Source: Limanda limanda
Lineage: Eukaryota; Chordata; Actinopteri; Pleuronectiformes; Pleuronectidae
Assembly (NCBI RefSeq): GCF_963576545.1
Contig: NC_083638.1
Span: 10,052,522-10,116,521, forward strand
Length of the DNA stretch: 64,000 bases
Reading direction: 5' to 3'
In this document: piece by piece, positions 13,101 through 23,600 of the stretch
Numbering within the stretch: position 1 is the first letter of the stretch
Layout: each line of letters opens with the position of its first letter
Notes under the pieces: model-generated
Database searches by the model: none
What the model saw: the letters and a program-made list of their open reading frames with translations, nothing else
Told to the model about the DNA's origin: nothing
Program-made: the position numbers and the translations under genes

Positions 13101-15390
13101 TTTCTTTGGTCTTGTGCAATCTTTAGGGTGGGTGGTGGGGGGCTCCCCTTTCCTGTACAGTCATGTTTTACTGGCATCTTTTGCTTTTCTGCAGCCATCT
13201 GCATGGTGTTTTGCATCAGTAACCTTGGTTGTGGGCACACTCATGGCTCCCACTATAAAATATACCCTGGTTTTTACTCCTTCACTCTTTCTGCATGAAC
13301 GTTTCGCCTAACATGACAGAATCGGTGTGTGCCTCTCCTCCAGCGCCTCACACCCCCCCCAAAAATCCTCATGCCTGTCTTTGCACAGCTGGAGCTCTTT
13401 CTGGTCTGCTGTCATGTTGGCGGCTGGTTCAGCTGATCAGTTTACCTCTTTGTGTTTGTGTGACCTCACCCACATATTGACATATGTGTGTGTTTTTTTT
13501 TCTTCTTTCTCATTATCTTCTCCCAGTGGCGAGGAGGAGGTGGCCCATGGCATGAAGGTGTGGAGGAAGGCCCTGAGCGAAGTGCGCAGTGCTGCCCAGT
13601 TGGCCATGTGCATCCAGCAGCTACAGAAGTCCATCGCCTGGGAGAGGTCCATCATGAAAGTGGTGAGTAGCAGATCAAAAAAAGAAAAGAATAACCACAA
13701 TACGAATATTTCCAGCCTCATTAATTAAAATAACGATTGCCCTCTCGTTCTGTAGTACTGTCAGCTGTGCAGGAAGGGCGATAATGAGGACCTGCTCCTG
13801 CTGTGTGACGGCTGTGACAAAGGCTGCCACACTTACTGTCACAAACCCAAGATCACCAGTATCCCAGAGGGAGACTGGTACTGCCCCTCCTGCATATCCA
13901 AGGTATCAGAGCCTTAAATAATGAATTGGCATCTGCCCTCAGCATTCACTTAAGAGTCCAACCATTTCCATTCTCAAGAAATCTTTCTTTGAATTTTTTG
14001 GGGGCCTTTTAGTCCCTTATGTGCATGTGGGGCTGTAGAGAGGTGAGATGAATTCAGAATCATGTCACCAGGAGCTCAACGAATTCTGAGTCTCAGATTT
14101 TTTTTTCATTTAATTTTCCTCTCAACTCGATAATTTGCTGCAAGGCATTGGCATTTTGCCCATTAAGTGACAATAAAATCTTACATTCATATTCATGCTC
14201 CTAGAATCTGGACATCAACAGATTTTATTGCAAGCTTTACAAGAATGTTTTTATGCCGATGTGGTCCGGGAAGAACTAAATAATGAGTTATGGTAGAAAA
14301 AATCTTGTATTTCAGAAAAGGCCAATATCAATATCAGCAATGTCAATGGGGTCACTTCACTTCTGTTTGAGTAGCATCAGACCATAATGCATTGTTCCCT
14401 CTGTGCAGGCGAGTGGTCCTACCCCCAAAAACAAAAGGCCTCCATGCAAACCAGTAGCAGCAGCCAGCGGAGGAAGTGGCAAGAAAGGCGGAGAAGCGAA
14501 GAAGAACGGGAAGCAGACTGGCAACGGGGAAGTGTCGGAGGAGGACCCGGCGAGCGCCAGCAGCACGCCCAAGAAAGCAGCGGCAAAAGACACCAGCAGG
14601 AAGAGGAAATTCGAAGAGGTCTCACCTGCTCTGCCAGGAGTCAATCAGGAGACCCCTGTGTGTGTGAAGAGAGCCAAGACGGCTCGAGACAACAACAGGG
14701 ACCTGGGACTCTGCAGGTATGTGCCTCCGACTTGCTCCGACTCGTCTCTCTGTTGAAATCTTCATTTATTCATCACCTTCGTCTAAACAGTCCGACAGTA
14801 GCTGCAGGCGACTGTATCTACAGGGAGATAATGAGTCTCCTCTTCATCAGTGAATAAGATGCTGTTGTGGGTTTTCTTTGACCGCTTCTCACTGTGTGAT
14901 ATTCAAGAGTTTTTCTCTTAAAAATAAAATTCTTGTGTGTGTTCATCAGGGTTCTCCTTGCTGAGGTGGAGCGGCATCAGGACGCATGGCCTTTCCTCAC
15001 ACCCGTCAACATGAAGTCAGTCCCTGGCTACAAGAAGGTCATCAAGAAACCAATGGACTTCGCCACCATACGTGAGAAGCTCGTGAGCAGCCAGTGAGTT
15101 TCCGATCGCCTCCGTTTGTTCTGTTTTTACAGCTGAAATCCTTCAGAGTTTGAAAGTAACAGAATAACAAAAGTCAGAGAAGGAAATGTTATTCAGGAAA
15201 TGATTTCAATACGTTATTTGTTTGTTTTTTCAGGTATCAAAATCTGGAGACTTTCATCATCGACGTCAACTTGGTCTTTGACAACTGCGAAAAATACAAT
15301 GAAGACAATTCAGACATTGGCCGAGCCGGTCACAACATGAGGAAGTTCTTCGAGAAGCGCTGGACTGAGCTGCTGAAACAAACAAACTAA
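513..15390 (+). CDS. baz2b: BAZ2B, bromodomain adjacent to zinc finger domain 2B (3' part, 25 coding exons)
   Basis: BAZ2-family proteins are nuclear chromatin readers and ISWI-type remodeler subunits. Exons: 513-735, 1626-1718, 2499-2560, 2864-2929, 3620-3685, 4346-4390, 4675-4701, 6694-6759, 7143-7283, 7768-8022, 8227-8450, 8566-8640, 8729-8960, 9045-9107, 9493-9637, 9984-10771, 10878-11127, 11392-11547, 11831-11991, 12630-12943, 13527-13662, 13756-13902, 14409-14716, 14950-15093, 15234-15390. Every junction is GT-AG and the phases agree, giving 4344 nt, or 1447 residues plus stop. In order these carry the end of the TAM/MBD region, AT-hook-like GRRGRP and RRKGRPP, a charged coiled coil (residues 60-263), DDT (278-345), WHIM-type segments, PHD (1197-1245) and bromodomain (1348-1447). 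The 5' exons lie outside the window. The conserved blocks match BAZ2B rather than BAZ2A as I recall them. Fish may carry two copies, and I cannot say which this is. Confidence 0.96.
1094..1335. repeat. Dispersed repeat family copy (ATCCATGAATTATTCCCTG type)
   Basis: It shares CCATGAATTATTCCCTG, ACCACATCCTCCCAG and a terminal ACAGACAAACAAAC with copies near 43380-43660, 44440-44690, 45040-45310 and, reversed, 40340-40470. It lies in a BAZ2B intron. Class unknown, probably a fish SINE or LINE-derived repeat. Confidence 0.6.
1626..7283 (+). CDS. baz2b: BAZ2B exons 2-9 of the window: charged coiled-coil region
   Basis: Eight small exons (27-141 nt) encode about 190 residues rich in Lys, Arg, Glu and Gln, with runs such as KQKEQIKILKQQ and EKEMRRQQAEVLKHQ. 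The region is predicted to be helical or coiled coil. From 2499 onward nearly every exon begins and ends in phase 0, so single exons can be skipped without shifting the frame. The exon at 4675-4701 is only 27 nt (ELERHRLDM), a microexon also present in mammalian BAZ2B as I recall it. The exon at 7143-7283 follows a long CA tract. Confidence 0.9.
3247..3340. repeat. Imperfect (CA)n microsatellite in BAZ2B intron
   Basis: An interrupted CACACG/CACACA tract lies between exons 2864-2929 and 3620-3685. Confidence 0.85.
4540..4578. repeat. (GT)n-(AT)n microsatellite in BAZ2B intron
   Basis: A short GT run passes directly into an AT run, 97 bp upstream of the 27-nt microexon at 4675. Confidence 0.85.
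4702..6693 (+). other. baz2b: Long BAZ2B intron (after microexon)
   Basis: This 2-kb intron has poly-C tracts at 4927-4966 and about 6229-6236 and otherwise unremarkable sequence. I see no additional exon, RNA gene or clear transposon. The short open frames lack coding character. Confidence 0.5.
7029..7105. repeat. (CA)n microsatellite in BAZ2B intron
   Basis: Nearly pure CA dinucleotides run for about 77 bp and end 37 bp before the acceptor of exon 7143-7283. Confidence 0.95.
7768..8640 (+). CDS. baz2b: BAZ2B exons 10-12 of the window: DDT domain and following WHIM-type segment
   Basis: The exons are 7768-8022, 8227-8450 and 8566-8640. The first carries the DDT signature (SDCLMLMQFLRGFGKVLGLD). 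This is a helical domain of ISWI-partner proteins used for DNA or remodeler contact. The next two hold the conserved LNVGDSMGQVQDLL to KTKAFQAHTPVQKSS region and the SEIDKSLDQM segment, assigned to WHIM1-type helices by position and family knowledge. Confidence 0.92.
8729..9637 (+). CDS. baz2b: BAZ2B exons 13-15 of the window: acidic stretch and WHIM2/3-type region
   Basis: The exons are 8729-8960, 9045-9107 and 9493-9637. The first starts with KLRIIHAKRTGKR and ends in a long Asp/Glu tract followed by KKVKKVEV. The next two encode EELEKQIEKLAK and the highly conserved SLRSMTYGQDRYRRRYWVLP, the WHIM motif thought to contact linker DNA or nucleosome spacing surfaces. The 84-nt intron at 8961-9044 is free of stops in the reading frame (see findings). 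Confidence 0.92.
9984..11991 (+). CDS. baz2b: BAZ2B exons 16-19 of the window: large Ser/Pro-rich linker and conserved helical block
   Basis: The exons are 9984-10771, 10878-11127, 11392-11547 and 11831-11991. The 788-nt exon encodes a low-complexity Glu-rich then Ser/Thr/Pro-rich linker with one conserved island, NDQLLRVLTERSGHWFSLLPR. The following exons carry SKSESPLPGMEK, the GWWRVSDIEQLRNL block and the VEEQAMEMDIAVLQQVEELE helix, all matching BAZ2B. Keeping the 106-nt intron 10772-10877 would shift the frame and stop at 11020. Confidence 0.9.
12014..12546. mobile_element. Inverted-repeat transposon (MITE-like) in BAZ2B intron
   Basis: It starts CAGGGTTC (12014) and ends GAACCCTG (12546), with GTCATGGAA-rich subterminal repeats at both ends. 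A 6-bp direct repeat CACCCT flanks it (12008-12013 and 12547-12552). The left end is only 22 bp past the BAZ2B donor at 11992. It is non-coding. Confidence 0.75.
12630..13902 (+). CDS. baz2b: BAZ2B exons 20-22 of the window: conserved helices and PHD finger
   Basis: The exons are 12630-12943, 13527-13662 and 13756-13902. The first carries LDIAVTRLADLERNIERRYL and TTIQIRLDNVGTVTVPAPAP, the second VWRKALSEVRSAAQ and IQQLQKSIAWE. The third is almost exactly one PHD finger (residues 1197-1245) with C4HC3 ligands visible in YCQLC, LLCDGCD, GCHTYC and WYCPSC. In this family the finger reads the unmodified H3 N-terminus. Confidence 0.95.
14409..15390 (+). CDS. baz2b: BAZ2B last three exons: basic linker and bromodomain
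   Basis: The exons are 14409-14716, 14950-15093 and 15234-15390, with stop TAA at 15388-15390. The first is a Lys/Ser/Ala-rich linker, probably nuclear-localising. The last two encode an acetyl-lysine-binding bromodomain. The AWPF shelf, the VPGYKKVIKKPMDF block and the conserved Asn in CEKYNEDNSDIGRAG are all present, with the Ile after it in the gatekeeper position. Confidence 0.96.
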
Positions 15391-16645
15391 ACAAACTGTT
15401 CAGATTCTCCCAATAAACCCAATAACGTTTCAAATCGGAGCACCAGGTTTTACTTTTGTTTTTATTCCCTGATGGAGAAATGCGGCTTTGCAGGACGGAA
15501 GAAGAAATCTAATCCTTAATAAGGAACCCATGGTGTTCTTCTTAGGAGGGATGTCACCTTGAAAATAAAAGTAATTACATGAGGTGTGCTGGATTTCTTT
15601 CAACAGGGATAAAAGCCCCAAAGAGTCCCAGAGAAATGGGGTGTCGTAGTGCAATACCATTCCCTGTCTCAGAACACTGCACTGAATGAATCCTCAACTG
15701 TCACTGATGTGTCTGCGCTAGAATACTTTCCACTACTTGTAAATATTCTTTTGTTATTTAATCGTATTATAGTGAATGTATTTAATTTTGTAATAATTAT
15801 TTATGAATCAAGGTCCACTTCATTTTCTATGAAAAGGAAGAGTCAGCTGAACTGCTTTGAATTGAAAAAAAACAAAAAAAAAAGGAATGTGTCTTTGTGT
15901 TGTAATTTTTCTCCCAAATATCAAACAAAGCCAAGAAAAAAAAACCTGTTTACACTGTTCAGTGCTTTGAGGCATCAGAATACTGTATTCATTTGTTCAG
16001 ACTGTAAAACTGCATTTATTTACAGGAACAGCAGAGGAACAGTTAAGACAAAGGTGACTCATGTGTATATACTGTTTATTAATGTCAATATTATGTCTTG
16101 TTTGGAACGATGTGTAAAAATTGTTTAAGAATATTAAGATATTGTTTATGCCTTAGAATGATTGTAGCATTCTATTTTAGTGAACGTGATGAAAACATTA
16201 TCATAAATATTGTTTGTACAGTATATACATATCCTCTGCAAACACTGTGGTATCCTTAATCTTGGTAGTGCCTACCCTTCCAACAGGGGCATGTAGGGGA
16301 TGTTATTGTTTTTAGTTTTCATTATTATGACAACATTATGTTTTTCCTTTTTTATATGATTTCAATCCAACATGGCCTCCAAAGTTGGACAGTGACACAG
16401 AAATCATTCCTCACCATAGCAGAAAAAAAGGAGCAACAAGCATTCAGTTATGCTTCCATGACGCATTTCCTCGTAATCTGCCACAATACAGAGGACCTAA
16501 GGCCATTTGTAACCACTGTGTTGAACCTTGCTGTGTGTTGTGGCCTGATGGAGGCAGCTAGATTTTTTTGTACCCAAGTCAAGAGTACTTGAAGTTACTT
16601 TATTTAAGATATTGTGGAATAAAAGTATCATTCTTTTGTAGGAGC
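15391..16645 (+). other. baz2b: BAZ2B 3' UTR with two poly(A) signals
   Basis: This AT-rich stretch follows the stop codon. One AATAAA lies very close to the stop (15412-15417) and another at 16618-16623 is followed by a T-rich stretch, so a short and a roughly 1.2-kb UTR are both possible. A Pumilio-type TGTAAATA lies at 15739-15746. The 159-codon open frame inside (15649-16128) has biased AT-rich composition and resembles no protein I know. Confidence 0.6.
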
Positions 16646-16649
16646 TTTA

Positions 16650-17800
16650 TTTTTCACTAGTGTGTGGCACGGACCTATTAAAAGGATGTTTTTCAACGTA
16701 AATGACTCAACCTTGTTTTATTTCAATCACCTGCCATTATCAAAATGGCAACCTGTTATTTTCCTGTGAATCGACTGAATGATTGATAAACTCATCACTG
16801 CACCTTTCATATGAATCTGTTAACTCTGACTCTGAGCTCAATTTCAAGGTTTAAACCTTTGTGAAAGGTCTTGTTTTCAAGTTTGTAGAAAGTTTTATTA
16901 TTGTTGATTATGTTTATTTCAAATAGAAATCTGACAGTATCTGGTTATGTCATTTTGGAAGTAATGGCAGCCAATTGTACGTTTACCAAATATTCTGCTT
17001 AAAACTATTTCTAAGCATTTCAAGTTATTATGTCCAACCACTTGCAGTCAATTAAATCTGAGTTGTTGCTTATTTATGTCATACTGTACTTTCAAAGTGT
17101 AGTTACAAAAGTACATCAAGAGTTCAGAATGGGATCCAAGTAATTAATAAATAATGATAGATACAAAATAAAGAGCTAAAGCTAAAGTAAAATAGAAATT
17201 AATCAGATAAAATTAACTACACAAGGGTCTTAGTTTCCACAGTTTCAGGAAATAATCTCAGCAGAACATCATGACAGTAAAGTTTAATTTCTATTTTATA
17301 GATTGACCGGAGTGTTTGGGGAATTTTTTGAATGAGGAACTCTGATGAAAGGCAACATTTTTCTTTACTGATGTAAAAATAAATAAAACAAATGTGAATT
17401 GCCGTTGACAATGTTCCCAGATACACGATTATAATATACATATCTCATTTTATTTAATTAAATCAAAATGTAAAACGGACAAACAAATACACACATACAA
17501 TATATACAAATATTGAAGCTATAAGAGGTAGAAGAAGAACTTAAAGATTGTTGTCGTATCTAGAGAATCACATGGGGTTAAAAACACAAGTTAAGTCATA
17601 TCATTTCATTAAAAATGTCAATAAATAAATATTAATAATAAATGCATGAAATTAAAATATTAGCTACAACAAATCATGTCATTTGAATAAAATAAATAAA
17701 TATTAATAAATAAACACATTCAATAAAAACACATATATTGGCTGCATACTATCATATCAGTTACTTAAAAATGCAAATAGATAATCATAGGAAAAGTGCG
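16650..17800. other. BAZ2B-WDSUB1 intergenic gap
   Basis: This is AT-rich single-copy-looking DNA between the BAZ2B poly(A) signal and the WDSUB1 promoter. The part from about 17600 to 17760 is a run of AAT/TAAA-like simple sequence. I see no gene or RNA gene here. Confidence 0.5.
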
Positions 17801-17802
17801 GG

Positions 17803-17826
17803 TGACGTCAGGGGTGATACGTCACT
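17803..17826. promoter_or_regulatory. WDSUB1 promoter: full CRE plus second CRE-like site
   Basis: A perfect palindromic CRE (TGACGTCA, 17803-17810) is followed 8 bp later by TACGTCAC (about 17818-17825). Both lie just upstream of a splice donor at 17887/17888 that starts the WDSUB1 transcript. An ETS-like GGAAGT follows near 17842. No TATA box is evident, so this looks like a housekeeping promoter. CREB/ATF control is inferred from the motifs only. Confidence 0.6.
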
Positions 17827-17844
17827 GTCAGCTGGTCAATGAGG

Positions 17845-17887
17845 AAGTAAACAAACCTGCAGCGAGCGGACGACTCGACGGGAGAAG
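17845..17887 (+). other. wdsub1: Probable non-coding first exon of WDSUB1
   Basis: GC-rich sequence ends in GAGAAG followed by the donor GTAAAG at 17888. It contains no ATG. It sits immediately below the CRE pair and above the WDSUB1 coding exons. The transcription start is not determinable from sequence, so the left edge is a guess. Confidence 0.5.
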
Positions 17888-20239
17888 GTAAAGCTGCGGT
17901 GGTGAAATGTCGCTGGAGATATGAAGCCTCGTTTCACTTCATATTCAGAATCTATTTGTTGTGTAGTTTGTTTGTATCGCGGTTTGTTTCCGTGGAGGTG
18001 AAGATAGGTCGTTGTGTCGTCGCTGAAGCATCGTTAGCTTAGCATGTAGCTACAGGATCCACTGCAGCTGTGAGGCTTCAGTTTGTCAAAGTTCTGTCAC
18101 TGAAGAACAAAATCCACATTTCACATTAAAACGTAGAAGAAAAACAAGGAAAACGACACTAACCCTGAACATGAATTATCCTTTAGAAAATCCTTCATCG
18201 CTGCAGTTGTTATAATAATTGTTTCCATTATATTTTAATCTGCAGATAATGTTTTTCCAGTAATAAAATGTGTCTGTAAAATAACAGACATTTGTGATAC
18301 TAACTCCACAAGGTAACTGTCATATGTTTTTTTTATTATATATGTATTTATTGTCATGTTTAATACTCAAATGTATTTATTTTTACTTCCATGTACATGA
18401 CAAGATGCTGATATTTCAGAAGCTGGCACCAGTATTATTACTTTTGCATTACTACTCGTGGATGAGTCAGCGAATTTAGTTGCCAATTCATTTCCTGTTG
18501 ATCGACCAATTGTTTCTGCTCAAATTGTATAATTCTGTTATTTCCTTCAGGCCAATTGAGGGTAAAGCTGTAAACTGGATTTATTGAGATCAGACAGATT
18601 AAAGCAGATTTAACATTAAATTTTGTAAAATAAATTAAAATATATACTGACATACAGGCCTAATTAAACCACCTAGTTTTCTCAATGTTAAAATATGTCT
18701 TTCATTCAGTGATTTTAAAAAAATATTTTTTTTACATATATGTTTATTAGTTTTCCAACAGGTAATACAACACGAAACAAAACAAAAACAAGACAAACAT
18801 TTGGCTCACACACATATTCAAATCCATACAGGCAGAAGATTCAGGGGTCACGTCCTATACAAGTAAGACAAAATTAAAAACAGATAAGTAAAATAAAAGT
18901 ATACAGAAATAAAAGTAAATCAATTAAATGGTAAATTCAGTGATTTTAAATACCTGTAATTATTGAAAACGTTACCAAGGATTCGTTTTTGGAATTCCTT
19001 CCTAATAAATGACTTTGAATGTGTTTTGTAATGGAAAGTTAGTAAACAGATGAGTGTTTTTATCAGTGAACTTTCTTCTGGTTCTGCAGTGTGGGGTTAA
19101 TCATCAACATTAATGGCCCCAGTGGGACAGATGTAGGTTGTTAGGAAACATAACTGTGACGTTTCATTGTGGAAAACTAGGACGTGTCTCTAGGTCCCAG
19201 CAAGAAGATTAGTCGTTAGATTTTCTGTTTCTTTCTCCCTTGGATGTACAACTTGAAACACTCTCACTGTTTATCTTTTGGGAATTGAGACCGGACTGTG
19301 TTGATTTTACAGTCTTGGGAATTGACTTAAGACGTAAAAACAGTTTTTGTAATTGAGAGCACAGTGTAAACTCACTGTTTTGTCCTTTAAAGGTTTAGTG
19401 AATAAACAGAAAGAAGGTTAATGGGATATTTTTTATTATTTTACATCTAAGTGAACCAGCTGCCGTGATCTTTTTTTTTGGGGGGGGGGGAGGGGGAATT
19501 CAACAGAACAACTTTTTTTTTTTTTTTTTTTTTTTTGAAATTCTCTTTTATTTCCATCACATACATTAAATACAGCTTTAGTCTGTCAAGGGCATACGAA
19601 AGGATGGATGTAGTAAGTTTTGGTGATTTTGGTCATACAGCCTTTCTGGGGTTTTGTTTTATGGACCTAAACTACTCCATGTAGGAACAATAACAGAGGT
19701 AAAGAGAACACAACCGGGGAGCGCACTTCACATCAAAAAAAAAGTAGGATCACACAGAACACAAGTATATTCAAATAAAATCAGATCTAACTGGTTTTAC
19801 ATACTCAGTCCATTTGGTCCAGGTCTTATAAAAAATGTCTTTCTCGACCTTGAGGGAAAAAAGAGATCTTTTCAATAACATAAATCTCATACACACTTTC
19901 AATCCAATCATCAATGGTGGGAGGGTTCACTTTTAACCATTTCCTCGTGACACATTTCTTACTAGCTGCCAACAGTATAGCGAGCAGTTTTTTGTCTTTT
20001 ATGTTCCACGTTTCAAACAATATATTGCCCAAAAACAAAGTTTCACATTTAAATGGGATGTTCACATTAAATACATTGTTTATATGTTTGTGGATCTCTT
20101 CCCAGTAAGACCTCATTGCTTGGCAGTCCCAGAAAATATGGAAGTGGTTGGCTCCAATAGATCCACAGAGCCTCCAACAGGCGTCTCCGCTACAGAACAA
20201 CTTTTTAATCACCTTCCTGTCCCTCTATGGAAACTCTAG
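17888..20239 (+). other. wdsub1: WDSUB1 intron 1
   Basis: This 2.3-kb intron separates the non-coding exon from the ATG exon. It contains an A-rich stretch at 18720-18935 that resembles a retroelement tail, a poly-G/T region near 19470-19500, and an L1-like insertion (19513-20191) that ends only about 48 bp before the acceptor AG (20238-20239). Confidence 0.6.
19513..20191 (-). mobile_element. 5'-truncated L1-like LINE copy, minus orientation
   Basis: The minus-strand open frame at 20212-19826 carries CWRLCGSIGANHFHIFWDC and KWLKVNPPTIDDWIESVYEIY, typical of the C-terminal end of fish L1/Tx1-clade ORF2 proteins. A 3' UTR follows, then a poly(A) tail seen as about 24 T on plus at 19513-19536. 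Direct repeats ACAGAACAACTTTTT flank it at 19503-19517 and 20192-20206. The plus strand at the right copy reads TTTTT/AATC, matching the L1 endonuclease target. The copy is dead (truncated) and sits just upstream of the WDSUB1 ATG exon. Confidence 0.88.
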
Positions 20240-20651
20240 GGCCGGCTCTCCAAATGACGTCTCTGATTTGCACTTTAAATGACCATCGAGACGATGTCAA
20301 CTGGTGCGCCTTCTCGGCCAAGCTGCTGGCCACGTGCTCCGGGGACAAAACCCTCCGGATATACTGCACCAGCGACTTCTCCGAGCTGCCTTTCTCCCCG
20401 CTGTCGGGACATGGCTACAGCGTCCACTGCTGCTGCTTCAGCCCCTGCGGACAGTTCCTCTGCTCCTGCTCCACCGACGCCACCACGGTTGTCTGGTCCA
20501 TGGTCACAGGAGAGATCGAGGCCGTCATGGAGCATCCCGGTCGCAGCCCTGTGAGGATCTGTGCGCTCTCTCCTGACTCCGCCCACCTGGTCACCGGTGC
20601 ATCCGATGGGACTTTGGCCCTGTGGGATTTCCCGTCAAAACAGCTGAACAG
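20240..20651 (+). CDS. wdsub1: WDSUB1 exon 2: start codon and first WD repeats
   Basis: This GC- and CpG-rich exon encodes about 2.5 WD40 blades: [36 protein letters not shown] and [21 protein letters not shown]. The first 14 bases are untranslated leader. The acceptor at 20238-20239 follows the tract CACCTTCCTGTCCCTCT, which lies directly beside the right target-site copy of an L1-like insertion. Confidence 0.9.
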
Positions 20652-23600
20652 GTAAAAGATTCATAGATTTCTATAGACTCTGTCACATTAGCCGAAAAAG
20701 AAAATAAGTCTGTTAAGTCTGTCACATGTTTTTCCATCATTTAGTAGATAATGCAGGTAAACACACACTTTCAAACCAGCCTCTCCAAATGTTTATCCAT
20801 ACAGATATAGAGTTAGACTATGAAACAGATCAGAGTGTAAACACCTGTCATCCCACCACTGTTTACACTCGCATAATATTCAGCTCCACCTTTTATTGTT
20901 CTTGAACAATGACAATCTGCTGCTGCTGGTTGTGTTTGTGTAGGACCGGAGCCGTGAGCGACACAACCATGACGGCCTGCTCCTTCAGCCCCTGCAGTCA
21001 GGTGTTCATGACGGGCTCCACCTACGGAGACCTGCGTCTGTGGGACCTGAGCATGAACCAGCTCCACGCGGAGAAGAACGCCCACGACCTGGGGGTCACC
21101 TGCTGCACATTTGCTCCTGACATCCTCAGTGGTGAGAAGAACCACCGTGAGAATAAAGAAGTTATTAAAGGAAATCAGAATTATCAATGATCTATTAGAT
21201 AACCTTTCAAATGAACTTGGAACATTGACAGTTTTGGTAAATTTTCGTTCAGATCCTTTTAACTAGTTGAATCGTTTGTGATTTGTTTTGTATGATGTAT
21301 TTGTCTGTTTGTCTTTGTGTTGTAGGAGGTCAAGTTGTGCAGTTCCGTCTGGCGTCCTGTGGCCAAGACAGTCACCTGAAGATCTGGGCCATTAACAAGC
21401 TCAGTGCTGGAGGTAAAGTGACATTATTTACTGACAATCTGAACCCCTTTAAAACCCCTTTCAACAGGAAAGAGCTGCAGTCTTTCATTTCTCTTGGTGC
21501 TTGTAGCTGCCAGCACAAGCCACTTCTCCTGTGTTTCCATGCTATTGTTTATTACTATTAGGTTTTTGTATTTGTATTCTCTGACTTCTCTTCATGTTTT
21601 CTGCCACATTTCTAGCCTCTTTTTTTAATCCTTTTATATCTCATGGCACAGTCCAACCTTTGTCTGAAAACAGTCCTTTCCATATGATGTTTTGTTTAGG
21701 GGGACTATTTGACTTGTCTGAGGATATAACTTCAGTTGTTTCTCTTGTAGCCTATAAGATGCAGCTCCTGCACACATTAACTGGCCAGTCAGCTCCAGTC
21801 CTCTCCTGTTCTTACTCCTTAGATGGGCAGCTGCTTGCTTCTTGGTAAGACTATGATTTTAGCGATGAATATCTATAATTAACATGTTATCACCTGTCGT
21901 GCATCTTCTAAATGTCTAGTTTCTGTTGTTAATTGAATGAAGTAATAATAAAACGACTCAGTATCTGACAGAGACGCAAGATGTTGTAAGTATGTGTCTA
22001 AGTTTTAGGAACATGTTCAAGTGATGGCTACAAAGAAGATACAAAATCTACCTCAGTCAATCCAGTCAACTGTATTTGATGCACTAAGAAAATCTGTTTC
22101 AAAATTTCTATCTGTTTAGGCTCAAGAGGTCGATGTAGATGTAGAAGTAGGCGACCCTCTACTCAAGCATAAACATGCAGTACTTCAGTCAAGCCACTGG
22201 ATGGAGACATAGATTGCGCTATTTCTCAAAAAGTGGATGTGTGTATGAACATCCTGTCTCATGTTTATAGTTGGTTTAATAAAACATTATTTACAGCTAC
22301 AATTTTATGTCTGTATTTCTTTCAGCTCTGTGGACAAAACTGTTACAGTTTATGACGCAGTAAGTGATTTTTTACTTTTACCTATTTACTCAGTATATAG
22401 TTATTTAATGCACTTTTCACAATGTTCACATTTTGTTTGTGTGTTCACAGGCAAATGCAGTTTTGCTTTACACCCTGAGACAGCACGAGAGGTGAATATC
22501 CACTTTACTTTTATGTTTTACAACTGTAAATATGTGAATTTCTCTCTCATCTGGCAAGACAACAGGTTTTGTTATAGTTAGTGCTCTGCTGTTATGTGTA
22601 TCTTGAAAAATAATATTTGAATATTGAGATTTTGGGGTTTTCCTGTCTATGTTTTTATAAAATAAGTCACAGTGAGTCATATCTTGAATAACTAGAAAGA
22701 TATTTAAGGCCAAATTACAAATAAATGAAATCATAGGATGATCATTAGTTTAAAAGGCCTCGATGTGATTTAAAAAACTTTAGGAAATATTATAACATAT
22801 TAATAATGGGATAACTCTATGAACATTCATATTATATAGACAGAAAGCGTCTCTCTAGTTACCATAAGCATAATCTTTGGAAGACTCCGGTAAATAACAC
22901 TTTCTATTACGAACACTAGTGCTTGATGCATAATTAAGATATTATTGCGATCTCAAATTCCACAGATAACTGAACATGATTGTATTTTCAGACAGTTGTA
23001 TTCAACACAAAACGGTAATGTCATGTAAAAGATGTCATAAATATGAATGAGCTCAACTTGTTACCACTCATTCACAACAGGATGTTGTCAATGAGCAGAG
23101 AGGGCTGAGCCACAAAAAGACAATACAGTCGATGGTTTGTGATGCAGTGTGTTCAAAAAACATTCACCCTGCATCTTATGCAAAATGATAGGACCGTTCT
23201 CCCTGCATCTCTCCCCCTACACGTACATGTGAGCCACAGCTGAACGATCACACATACGAGCTATTTATACATCCATCCAGCCACCTGTGACTGAAAGGCA
23301 GCAAAGTCGCTTCCTCTCATGAAAGTCATTTTGAAAGAAAAAATCTGAAAACTGAAATGGAAGTAGACGAAACGGGAGAAAGAGGATAAATGGCGTAAAA
23401 GTGAATCGCAGCACTCGACAAAATGCCTCCAGGAAACTCGACTTGACTTCAGACAAACTGAGTATCCAGAGGCCAGGTTGGTGCACGTCTTCCTCTTAGT
23501 TTATATTTCAGAACCAGAGCTTTTCCTCATTAGCGTTGCTTTGACTTTCTGGAATCGGCTGAAAATTCAGTTATAATCCTTGTTTAGATTTTAATGAAGC

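Noticed and set aside
15649..16128. 159-codon open frame downstream of BAZ2B
   Set aside because: It lies in the 3' UTR before the poly(A) signal and is Phe/Asn/Lys-rich from AT bias. No family is recognisable.
20227..20253. Earlier in-frame ATG for WDSUB1 (METLGPALQ)
   Set aside because: The best acceptor AG (20238-20239) removes it from the mature mRNA, and family alignment begins at the ATG at 20254.
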